Positions 8,738 to 16,334 of a stretch of 64,000 bases of DNA are shown here, in pieces. The DNA comes from an uncultured Muribaculaceae bacterium (lineage in GTDB: Bacteria; Bacteroidota; Bacteroidia; Bacteroidales; Muribaculaceae), in assembly GCA_944321725.1 (NCBI GenBank), contig CALUMI010000003.1, forward strand, positions 61,729-125,728, read 5' to 3'. Made by a program: the position numbers and the translations under genes. Below the pieces are notes generated by a model. That model did not search any database. It was not told the origin of the DNA and saw nothing but the letters and a program-made list of their open reading frames with translations. How positions within the stretch are numbered: position 1 is the first letter of the stretch; every line of letters begins with the position of its first letter.

Positions 8738-8870
8738 GCAGTTACATTTACCCCCCCCATAGAGCTCGGATTTAGGGGAGTCACCCATTTCTCATCACGT
8801 TGCCAACTTCCCATGCAAGTAAATATTTACATTCGCTTCCCGAGATGTGTCGGTGATTTTGTACAGTCAA
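8738..8870 (-). promoter_or_regulatory. Untranslated leader of the capsule operon (between the switch and upxY)
   Basis: If the promoter cassette is flipped, transcription should start near 8899 and cross this stretch before upxY, giving a leader of about 160 nt. It contains a perfect 12-bp palindrome, GTAAATATTTAC (8819-8830), and a run of eight C on the plus strand (G on the coding strand) at 8751-8758. I find no TAnnTTTG element here on the minus strand, so the operon seems to depend on the invertible promoter. In Bacteroides, UpxY proteins act through such leaders; that this one is the UpxY target is inference. Confidence 0.55.
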
Positions 8871-8898
8871 ATACTTCTCTACATAAGAGAAGTATCCA
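8871..8898 (+). repeat. Left inverted repeat of the invertible promoter (IRL)
   Basis: A 28-bp repeat, the exact reverse complement of 9044-9071. The first 25 bases are themselves a palindrome: arm ATACTTCTCT, five-base spacer ACATA, arm AGAGAAGTAT. Two facing arms around a short asymmetric spacer is the layout of a tyrosine-recombinase crossover site, where the spacer sets direction. The match stops at both outer ends, so the repeat is sharply bounded. Confidence 0.93.
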
Positions 8899-9003
8899 TA
8901 ACTTAATGATTTATGGCACAAACTGTTACTAAAATCATACCTGCAATGTGCCAAACAGAGGACAGCAAATGGTACAATAAATTGTCATTTTTATGCCGCT
9001 TTA

Positions 9004-9036
9004 TTGTTCAATTATTAAATAAATTGCGTACCTTTG
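9004..9036 (+). promoter_or_regulatory. Promoter inside the invertible segment (now pointing right)
   Basis: The -7 element TACCTTTG lies at 9029-9036, followed by CGG; TTG at 9004-9006 is a candidate -33 with a 22-bp gap, slightly long. Transcription would begin at about 9043, at the edge of the right repeat, and continue antisense into the recombinase gene. On the opposite strand of the segment there is only a near match with a three-base spacer (TACCATTTG), so I see a single usable promoter. Confidence 0.8.
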
Positions 9037-9043
9037 CGGAAAT

Positions 9044-9071
9044 TGGATACTTCTCTTATGTAGAGAAGTAT
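9044..9071 (-). repeat. Right inverted repeat of the invertible promoter (IRR)
   Basis: This is the exact reverse complement of 8871-8898, with the arms ATACTTCTCT and AGAGAAGTAT at 9047-9071 around spacer TATGT. The three additional inner bases TGG pair with CCA of the left copy. It sits 20 bases downstream of the stop codon of the recombinase gene. Confidence 0.93.
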
Positions 9072-9091
9072 AATTTTTTAGTATCAGTGTT

Positions 9092-10294
9092 TTATAAAGC
9101 ATCCAAAATCATTCTGTTGGCTTCGTCCACTGCGCTTGTGTCGATAGTGGCGAGGTAGATGCGTGTAGTCTTCTCGGAGTCGTGTCCCATTGCCTCGCTT
9201 ATTGTGGATACCGGCACATTTTTGCTTTTTGCTATGCTTGCCCACGCATGTCGGGCCACATAGGCTGTCAGCGGAGTGGGTAGTCCCAATGTCATGCCTA
9301 TCTTCTTTAGTTTGCTGTTGACAAAATGTGCCGCGCTTTTGTATTGTCTGCGCTCGTCTTTCTCTGCGTCGCGGATTATCGGAAGCAGGTAGGGCGTAGT
9401 TCCCGTGTCGTATTTGTCGATTATTTCCTGCATTGGGCGTTCTAATTTTATTGTGAGCCGTTTCCCTGTTTTTTGGCGTGTGTATGAGATAAAGCCGTTT
9501 TGCAAATCGCGTTTCTTCAGAAAAGCCATGTCGATGAACGACATGCCCCGTGTGTAGAAAGAGAACATGAATAAATCGCGGGCATAATCCGCGTTGGAGT
9601 CATTGCGCAAATCCATATTCCGGATTTCTTTTATTGTTGTTATCGGTACGGCGCGTTTTATTGTCTTGCTGATTCCCGTATATACGTGCTTGAAAGGGTA
9701 GCGTTGGGCGGTCAGGCCTTTTTCCGCCGCTCTGTTGTAGATTGCGCGAAGATTGCGCATATAGAACGATGATGAGTTTGGGCATATACCTGTGTTTCTC
9801 AAATATTGCTCGTATTCTGATATCAGGTTGTGGTCGACGGCGTCGAAATTCACGTCTTTTCCGTTGAGAAAGCGGATGAAGCTGTTGACCGCGCAGGTGT
9901 AGGTTTCTACCGTGCGGGCTTTTCCTATCCGGCGCATTTGGCTGATGAGCTGCCTGGCGAAAGCAATGAATTGTTGTCTGTCGGTGTATTCGAAGAATGA
10001 TTTTATCACTTCGTCGGCGGTGTATTGGCAGCCCGACAAGTCGAGTTTTGCTATGGTGTGGTTGAAAAAAGATGTGTCGTTGTCGATTTTCTCTTTTATC
10101 CTCAGCAAATGCCGGCGGCGGGTGGTGTCTGTGCCCGTCGGGATTGACAGAGTTTCCGCTTTCCATTCCGCCGGATAAATTTTGCAGCCTGTGGAGATTT
10201 GCCGTACAGATTGTTTGTGCGTTACCCGATAAAACAATGTGCCTTCCTTTCCGATTACTGTCGAGGCACGGAATTTCACTTTGATTGTTGCCAT
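9092..10294 (-). CDS. Tyrosine recombinase, likely invertase of the adjacent switch
   Basis: A 400-aa phage-integrase-family recombinase of the Bacteroidales Tsr type. It has an N-terminal arm-binding-like region (about 1-100), a SAM-like core-binding domain (about 105-205) and a catalytic domain (about 215-400). Visible catalytic residues are Arg249 (YTRGMS), Lys275 or Lys278 (RQKTGK), Arg348 in AYVARHAW, His371 (MGHDSEKTTR) and nucleophile Tyr380 (RIYL). The usual first His of HxxR is Tyr345, a substitution I associate with Bacteroidetes recombinases of this group. Its stop is 20 bases from the right inverted repeat, which makes it the natural candidate to flip the capsule promoter. It has normal length and no sign of decay. 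I see no clear promoter in 10295-10491. Confidence 0.9.
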   Translation of the reverse strand: MATIKVKFRASTVIGKEGTLFYRVTHKQSVRQISTGCKIYPAEWKAETLSIPTGTDTTRRRHLLRIKEKIDNDTSFFNHTIAKLDLSGCQYTADEVIKSFFEYTDRQQFIAFARQLISQMRRIGKARTVETYTCAVNSFIRFLNGKDVNFDAVDHNLISEYEQYLRNTGICPNSSSFYMRNLRAIYNRAAEKGLTAQRYPFKHVYTGISKTIKRAVPITTIKEIRNMDLRNDSNADYARDLFMFSFYTRGMSFIDMAFLKKRDLQNGFISYTRQKTGKRLTIKLERPMQEIIDKYDTGTTPYLLPIIRDAEKDERRQYKSAAHFVNSKLKKIGMTLGLPTPLTAYVARHAWASIAKSKNVPVSTISEAMGHDSEKTTRIYLATIDTSAVDEANRMILDAL

Positions 10295-10491
10295 TTTTCT
10301 AAAATATTATAATTGTTTTCGCTGAACATTTCAGAATGGAAAAGCGGCAGTATAACACTTCAATAATTTTGATTTAAATCCGGAATGCCCAAATAATGTT
10401 AATTATTTGTTAAATCAGTACATTTTTGATTTTATTTATCGATAAAATTAATATTTTTATTAAAATTTAACCACATAAATCCATTACAACT

Positions 10492-12507
10492 ATGACGCAC
10501 AAACGCTACAAGACAGTGTTGGCCTTTGCAAGCGCGATTTTATGCACGGCGATTACGGCCCAAGCACTTGAAATCAATACCAAGTTCGGGAAGCCGACGA
10601 TGGAAGAGATGGAAATGACCATTTACGAACCCGACAAAGACGCGAGCGCCGTAGTGCTGTGCCATACAGGCGACGCGCGTTTCCGCTACAACGACAATAG
10701 CGGCTTCACGATAGATTACGAATTTGTCACACGTATAAAAATACTTAAGGATGACGGGATAGACTATGCGGATGTGACAATTCCGTACTACGATACAGGA
10801 TTGTCGGCCGGCGTCAACGAGGAGGTGAGAAGCATTAAAGCCGCGTCTTATAATCTTGAGAACGGCAAAATCAAAAAGACTGAGCTCGACAAGAAAATGA
10901 TATTCCGCGAGAACGTCTACGATGATTATTGGACTGTGAAATTTTCCATACCGGCAGCCAAGAAAGGTTCTGTGATAGAATACCGTTATGCTATTTATTC
11001 GGAGCGTATCGCCTATCCGCGCACATGGTATTTTCAGGGCGGCATACCTACGCTTTTCAGCCGTTACGAGTTTCTTATTCCGGAATATTTTATTTTCAAC
11101 ATAGCGACTAAAGGCTACGAGCATCTCGACATAAAACGGGAATCCACATCGATGAGCATTCCTGTGACAATCAGCCGCGGGCGGACGGAGCATTTGTCGT
11201 GCCAAGCCACCAACATTGAGGCGGAAGGGCGTAATCTGCCGGCCATAAAAGATGACAAATATATTTTCAATGTAGGAGAATACACGTCGCAGCTCACATT
11301 CGAGATGTCGGGCTATGCCATGCCGGGACAGGCCTATAAGAATTTTGCCAACACATGGGACGATGTTGACAATATGTTTTTCAACAGCCGCAGCTTCAAT
11401 AAAGGTATGGATATCGACAACCCTTATCGGGAGGAAACAGCTGCCGCCGGATTTGACAAACTTGCAAGCACGTCTGAAAAGGTAGAGGCGATAGCCGAAT
11501 TTGTGGCCAAGAAAATCAAATGGGATGGCAGATACCGTTTGGCATCCGACGATGTCGCCGATGAGATTAAAAAGGGCAGCGGCTCAAACGCCGTCATTAA
11601 TTTCGTGATAATGAGTATTATGCGTGAGAATGGGATAGATTGCTTTCCTGTGGTGCTGAAACTTCGCAGCAGCGGAATGCTTCCGTTGGTGCAGCCCACG
11701 TTCGACGACCTTGACACATTCGTAATCGGATTTGCCGACGAGCAGGGCAAATTGCATTATATCGACGGCTCACGCACAGGCAGCGGTGTTGACATTCTCC
11801 CCGTGAATATGCTTGTCGATAAAGCGCGTATCATCGACAAGGACCATAAAGGCGACAAATGGGTGTCGCTTTCAAGGCTGTGCGCCAATACGTCGCGCAC
11901 GAACATAATAGTGACGGTTGATGGAAGCGTGCTGCATTGCCGGGAGCGGCAGACTCTGACCGGACAATTTGCCGCAGAATTGAGAGAGGCCTACAAAGCG
12001 GTTTCCGACAGCGCAAAGTTTGTTACGGACTTGTCGGCTTCGCAGAATATCATCCTTAAAAAAATATCATTTAATGGCATCGATTCCGCCGCTCCGTCGG
12101 TTGTGGTTGATTCGCAATACGATGTCGATGTGGAGGCCACCGACTCGTTGGTTTATATATGCTCGACAATAACGCCCGATTTGCAGGAAAATCCGTTTGT
12201 GGAGGAGAAAAGGGAGTTGCCTGTCGAATTCAATTATCCGACCGAGCGGGTGACAATGATAACGATGCTTGTGCCTGAGAATTATGTCGTTGAGGAGGTG
12301 CCGGCTCCCATTATGGCCAAAACCGCAAACGGAGAGGCGGAATTTTCTTTCAATCAGAATCTCACGGCCAACAATCTTACGATGGCCTATAAACGCAAAC
12401 TTAACGCGACGTTGTTTTCTTTCGACATGTATCCCATGTTGCGCGAAATCTTTATGCGCATGACCGACAAGAACAATGAAATGATAGTGTTGAAGAAAAA
12501 ACCGTAA
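10492..12507 (+). CDS. DUF3857/transglutaminase-like secreted protein, catalytic Cys missing
   Basis: A 671-aa protein with a signal peptide (LAFASAILCTAITAQA). The N-terminal half is the DUF3857 domain (DYEFVTRIKILKDDGIDYAD, about 72-91, and VIEYRYAIYSER further on). The central region has the transglutaminase-like layout: KVEAIAEFVAKKIKWDGRY at about 330, then the helix INFVIMSIMRENGID. Where active relatives have GDCK, this one reads GSGSNA (about 362-367), and the His-containing segment reads LDTFVIGF; both catalytic residues appear lost. A periplasmic or outer-membrane-associated scaffold role is possible; the function of the family is unknown. It starts after an AT-rich gap and is followed five bases later by a paralogue with an intact site, so the two form an operon. 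Confidence 0.75.
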   Translation: MTHKRYKTVLAFASAILCTAITAQALEINTKFGKPTMEEMEMTIYEPDKDASAVVLCHTGDARFRYNDNSGFTIDYEFVTRIKILKDDGIDYADVTIPYYDTGLSAGVNEEVRSIKAASYNLENGKIKKTELDKKMIFRENVYDDYWTVKFSIPAAKKGSVIEYRYAIYSERIAYPRTWYFQGGIPTLFSRYEFLIPEYFIFNIATKGYEHLDIKRESTSMSIPVTISRGRTEHLSCQATNIEAEGRNLPAIKDDKYIFNVGEYTSQLTFEMSGYAMPGQAYKNFANTWDDVDNMFFNSRSFNKGMDIDNPYREETAAAGFDKLASTSEKVEAIAEFVAKKIKWDGRYRLASDDVADEIKKGSGSNAVINFVIMSIMRENGIDCFPVVLKLRSSGMLPLVQPTFDDLDTFVIGFADEQGKLHYIDGSRTGSGVDILPVNMLVDKARIIDKDHKGDKWVSLSRLCANTSRTNIIVTVDGSVLHCRERQTLTGQFAAELREAYKAVSDSAKFVTDLSASQNIILKKISFNGIDSAAPSVVVDSQYDVDVEATDSLVYICSTITPDLQENPFVEEKRELPVEFNYPTERVTMITMLVPENYVVEEVPAPIMAKTANGEAEFSFNQNLTANNLTMAYKRKLNATLFSFDMYPMLREIFMRMTDKNNEMIVLKKKP

Positions 12508-12512
12508 AAGCA

Positions 12513-14405
12513 ATGAAATATATTCAGGCAATAGCAATCTTGTGTTTCGGGGTGTTCGTGGCGCGTCCCGCAAATCCGTTGGCTGTGTCGGCCATAGCCG
12601 ACTCGTTGAAAACAGGTGCCTCGTCGGTTGTCCGCACCGACAAAACCGAAATAAAAGTATCGTCGTTGGAAAAAGGGACGGAGGTGCACACGAGGGTTGT
12701 GACTGTGCTCGACGAGCAGGGAACAGGCGATGGTTGGTTCGGCTGCGTATGCGATAAATATTCTGGGCTTAAGCGTTTTAAGGCGACTGTCTACGACAAG
12801 GACGGCAACAAAATACGAGAAATAGGGAAAAGCGAGCTGAAAACAACGGAGTACAGTCCGTATCTTGCCAGCGACAGCTATGCCTATTTCTACAGTCTGC
12901 ACAATCCGGTCTATCCGTATACCGTGTCCTATGAATGGGAATTGGAGTTGAAAGACGGTATAGCCTCGTTTCCGTTGTTTATGCCCGTTGAGGAATACAG
13001 GCAGTCGTTGCAGCATGGCGAGTATGCGATAACAGTTCCTGCCGCTATGGGATGCAGGTATAAGTTGTTCAATATAGATATTGCCGATGCGCAAAAGTCG
13101 GCTACTCCGGATGAGATTACCGTAAAAGTATACGCGGACAATATGAAAGCAACAGAAAAATTGCCGTTTTCGCGTGGATTGCGCTCAAAAGTGCCATACG
13201 CGATGTTTGCTCCCGACCGGTTTATGCTCGACGGACATGAGGGACTGCTTTCCTCGTGGAATGAATTGGGACGCTGGCTGTACAGGCTCGGGTATGACAG
13301 GGACAGGCTCAGTGTTGAAACAAGAGCCAAAATCCGGAGCATGACAGACTCATGTGCGTCCGACAAAGAGAAAGTGAGGGTGATTTATGACTATTTGGCG
13401 TCTTCGACAAGATATGTCAACATCAGTCTTGGCATCGGCGGACTGCAACCCGCTAAAGCGTCGGATGTGGCAAAATGGGGATTCGGCGACTGCAAAGGTC
13501 TGTCGAATTATATGTGCGCCATGCTGCGCGAAATAGGCATTCCTGCCAAGTATACCGTCATTTCTACGAAGCAGAGGGATTTGTTGCGAGATTTTCCTTC
13601 ACACGGGCAGATGAACCATGTCGTGGCTGAAGTGCCTTTGGAGGGCGACACTCTGTGGCTGGAATGCACTGCCCCGTCGTTGCCGTTTGGCTATGTGCAC
13701 AGCGATATCGCCGGACACGAGGCTTTGGAAATCTCGGAGCGGGGAGGAACAATAGTGCGGCTTCCGGAATATCCGGACTCATTGTCGGTTACAGGGAAAA
13801 TCTGCAAAGCGATAATTTCAGACAATGGCGCGGCTGAAATATCCGTAGACGAGGTCTATACGCTTGAGAATTACGAATGGAGCTCAGGTTATAAAGACTT
13901 GCCGGAAAACGATTTCTCGGAGAGAGTGCGGAAGGCCACAGGGCTTACCGACGGAGTTGTCAGAGAGGTGACGTTTGAAGAAAATAAGACTCCGATGCCG
14001 AGTTTCAGAGCGTCTTACGAGATAGAAAGCCGGCGGTTTGCCCGCAAGGCTGGCACGAGGCTGTTTGTTCCGGTCAATCTGTTTCGTAAGGGCAGTGGAA
14101 AAACAGTTCTGAAAGAGCGTAAAGAGCCGTTTGTGCTGCCCGGCAAAAACGATGCCGACACGTTGCTGTTGACCATTCCCGGCAATTATGCGGTGGAATC
14201 GTTGCCCGGCAAAGTCGGTGTTCACACAAAATTTATGGATTTTGTGTCGGAATGCGTGCCGGATGGAAAACAGATAAAAGTAATCCAATCTTTCAAGATG
14301 CGTGGCGGAGAGTATCCGCCGGACATAAGAAAAGAATTGGAATCCGGGCTTAACGCCGTAGCCGATGCCTACAATTCACGCATAGTTCTGAAAAGAGCCC
14401 ACTAA
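12513..14405 (+). CDS. DUF3857/transglutaminase-like secreted protein, catalytic site intact
   Basis: A 630-aa paralogue of the preceding gene, with an N-terminal signal sequence (IQAIAILCFGVFVARPANPLA). It has a DUF3857-type N-terminal half and a transglutaminase-like core. The candidate catalytic residues are Cys327 in WGFGDCKGLSNYM, His369 in GQMNHVVAE and Glu384 in LWLECT, where Asp is more common. Such proteins are exported in Bacteroidota and are thought to act as cysteine peptidases or protein crosslinkers, but no substrate is established. The start ATG follows the stop of the first gene by five bases. The 3' end faces the beta-barrel gene on the other strand with only 40 bases between them, and I see no terminator there. 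Confidence 0.78.
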   Translation: MKYIQAIAILCFGVFVARPANPLAVSAIADSLKTGASSVVRTDKTEIKVSSLEKGTEVHTRVVTVLDEQGTGDGWFGCVCDKYSGLKRFKATVYDKDGNKIREIGKSELKTTEYSPYLASDSYAYFYSLHNPVYPYTVSYEWELELKDGIASFPLFMPVEEYRQSLQHGEYAITVPAAMGCRYKLFNIDIADAQKSATPDEITVKVYADNMKATEKLPFSRGLRSKVPYAMFAPDRFMLDGHEGLLSSWNELGRWLYRLGYDRDRLSVETRAKIRSMTDSCASDKEKVRVIYDYLASSTRYVNISLGIGGLQPAKASDVAKWGFGDCKGLSNYMCAMLREIGIPAKYTVISTKQRDLLRDFPSHGQMNHVVAEVPLEGDTLWLECTAPSLPFGYVHSDIAGHEALEISERGGTIVRLPEYPDSLSVTGKICKAIISDNGAAEISVDEVYTLENYEWSSGYKDLPENDFSERVRKATGLTDGVVREVTFEENKTPMPSFRASYEIESRRFARKAGTRLFVPVNLFRKGSGKTVLKERKEPFVLPGKNDADTLLLTIPGNYAVESLPGKVGVHTKFMDFVSECVPDGKQIKVIQSFKMRGGEYPPDIRKELESGLNAVADAYNSRIVLKRAH

Positions 14406-14445
14406 GTGCCGGATAGACGTTGTTGCCTGCTAAAGCGGCTATGGA

Positions 14446-16320
14446 TTAAAAATTGATGCCTATTCCTCCGAGTATGTTGAACTCTTGGGCATAGATTCCA
14501 TAATAGTTCTCATAGCGTCGGTTGAGCATGTTGTTGCCCTGACAGAACAGGCTAATCATGTCGTTGATTTGATACGATACGCCTAAATTGAGGTTCGACA
14601 CATTGGAGAAATTATACTTCCTGTCGGTATAGTTGTAGAGCCAATCGGTGTCGGTATATACGTATGTGCCGATAGCCGAGCGCAATGCCCGCAATTCGTA
14701 GTCGAGCACGATTGAAAGCGGCTTTATCGGGCGTATCTTGGCTGACGCGCGAACGCTGTGTTCGGGACGGTCGTCCGACAGTATGTAGCCGCTGTCGTCG
14801 CCTTGCGGCGTAAACGCGTAGTCGGCCGACAGCTCAAGAATGTCCTTGAATTTGTAGCCAAGCTTGATTCCTGCGATTATGCCGTTGGTGTCCATGCCCC
14901 TGTAGACGGTTTGTCCCAGATAATTGTAATACCCTAAAATCTTAACATTGACGTATTCACCGAATATGCCGTGCGCCAATCTGTCGTCGACAAACGGCAG
15001 CATCGCGTTTTTGGTAATGGCAAAGCCAACGTAAGGAGTCATCGACAGGCCGCGCCATAGTCCGAAGTTAAGTCCCGCGCGGGCGTCGACAATCGTGTAG
15101 GTGGTGGGCAGTTTGAGCGACGGGTTTATATAGCGGTTGATTGCAGATGCCTCGTGGAATGAGTTGACGTGGTTGCCGCCTGTTGCGGAAACGAACAGTC
15201 CCACTTTGTCGGACATTGAAAGGTCGAAACGCACATCAGGAGCGATGCGGAACACCGTGCCGTTGTTGAACGATATGTCTAATCTCGCTCCTATGCGCAA
15301 ATTCATCCTGTCGGTCGTTTTATTGTAGAACGGAGTGAGTGTCAGTTGTCCGAAATTCTCAGAAAATGGCGGAGTGACAAAATTGAAGTCAATGCCGTCG
15401 GGATAATCTGTCTGTTTGAGTGGTGTTATATCTTGTCTGCCGCTGTAGCCAAAATATTGGAACGCGGCATCGATGCCTATTGTGGATTGCCCGCTGAATT
15501 TCAGGTTAACTCCGCCTTTTGCCGTTGCGTGGTATTCTTTCAGCCCGTCCGGAAAAAACTCCTGCAAGGTGTATGTGCCGAGTTTCAAAATGTATTCTCC
15601 GAGTCCTGAGCCGTATCCATAGCCGAAATAGTTGAAATCGGCACCCGCATAATAGTGCAGATTGCTTTCTTTGCTGTTTTGCCACAGAATATTGAAGTTA
15701 AAGTCGTTGACGGTCTGTTTTTTGTTGCCCGGTGACAGCCTTGCCCACTCAGTTGAGCCATAGTAATTGAATTTCTCGTAATGATAGCCGGCGTTAGCCT
15801 CAAGCAGGCCGTTGTCGAACCGGTTGCTGAAAGCGACGTTTAATTTTTCGTCGGCGACAAACTGTTTGAAGTACTCCAACTCTTCATACATTCCGTCGAT
15901 TGAGCCGTTGGTGGAATTGTGCTGAAACCACGCGCCGAGCTGCATGCGGTCGTTGTCGATAATGCGGTAGCCCGCGCTGCCCACCATGTTCAGATAGTTG
16001 CCGGCTGCGAATCCGGCATATCCGCGCTTGCGGTAGGGGGCGAGTGACGGGTCGGAATATTGTATCGGGTCTTGTCGCAGCAGTGTAGGATTGACGGTGG
16101 CAGGTATTGCCCAATCGCTGAACGAGAGTTCTGTTTTTACGGCAGTGAACGGAGCTTCCTGCGGAAGAACATCGATTTTTGCGGCTTCCGATTCCACAGG
16201 CACGAAGTCTTTTTCAACCACGATGGATTTTTGCAGTTCACCGTCTTTGTTGTCTTGCGCGAACGCGGCAGTTGAAGAGATGGCCACAACTGCCAATATG
16301 ATGTTTTTATATGTTTTCAT
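14446..16320 (-). CDS. Outer-membrane beta-barrel protein (TonB-receptor-like barrel without plug)
   Basis: I place the start at the ATG at 16320, which gives a 624-aa protein with a good signal peptide (MKTYKNIILAVVAIS…AAFAQ). A longer frame upstream lies within the TPR gene. After a short periplasmic linker (KSIVVEKDFVPVE), nearly the whole length is alternating amphipathic strands rich in Tyr, Phe, Asn and Gly, ending with GGIGINF, a terminal Phe as expected of a BamA-recognised barrel. There is no plug domain or TonB box, so it is probably not a classical receptor. The start is 14 bases behind the stop of the 999-aa TPR gene, and the two look like one functional unit. Function unknown. 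Confidence 0.75.
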   Translation of the reverse strand: MKTYKNIILAVVAISSTAAFAQDNKDGELQKSIVVEKDFVPVESEAAKIDVLPQEAPFTAVKTELSFSDWAIPATVNPTLLRQDPIQYSDPSLAPYRKRGYAGFAAGNYLNMVGSAGYRIIDNDRMQLGAWFQHNSTNGSIDGMYEELEYFKQFVADEKLNVAFSNRFDNGLLEANAGYHYEKFNYYGSTEWARLSPGNKKQTVNDFNFNILWQNSKESNLHYYAGADFNYFGYGYGSGLGEYILKLGTYTLQEFFPDGLKEYHATAKGGVNLKFSGQSTIGIDAAFQYFGYSGRQDITPLKQTDYPDGIDFNFVTPPFSENFGQLTLTPFYNKTTDRMNLRIGARLDISFNNGTVFRIAPDVRFDLSMSDKVGLFVSATGGNHVNSFHEASAINRYINPSLKLPTTYTIVDARAGLNFGLWRGLSMTPYVGFAITKNAMLPFVDDRLAHGIFGEYVNVKILGYYNYLGQTVYRGMDTNGIIAGIKLGYKFKDILELSADYAFTPQGDDSGYILSDDRPEHSVRASAKIRPIKPLSIVLDYELRALRSAIGTYVYTDTDWLYNYTDRKYNFSNVSNLNLGVSYQINDMISLFCQGNNMLNRRYENYYGIYAQEFNILGGIGINF

Positions 16321-16334
16321 TTTTCGGATACTGT

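Larger units (their letters stand above)
8871..9071. mobile_element. Invertible promoter segment (phase-variable switch of the capsule operon)
   Basis: Two perfect 28-bp inverted repeats enclose 145 bp with no credible gene. The segment holds one good Bacteroidales promoter, pointing right, away from upxY and towards the 3' end of the recombinase gene. Reflection about the centre would place its -7 element at about 8906-8913 on the minus strand, starting transcription near 8899 and running into upxY. A tyrosine recombinase gene lies 20 bases outside the right repeat. This is the known arrangement of phase-variable capsule promoters in Bacteroides (Mpi- or locally encoded recombinases). In this molecule the capsule operon is therefore read as OFF. 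The physical inversion itself is inferred. Confidence 0.9.

Noticed and set aside
8913..9158. An 81-codon plus-strand frame crossing the invertible segment
   Set aside because: It starts inside the cassette, spans the right repeat and ends within the recombinase gene on the other strand; the product shows no recognisable pattern.
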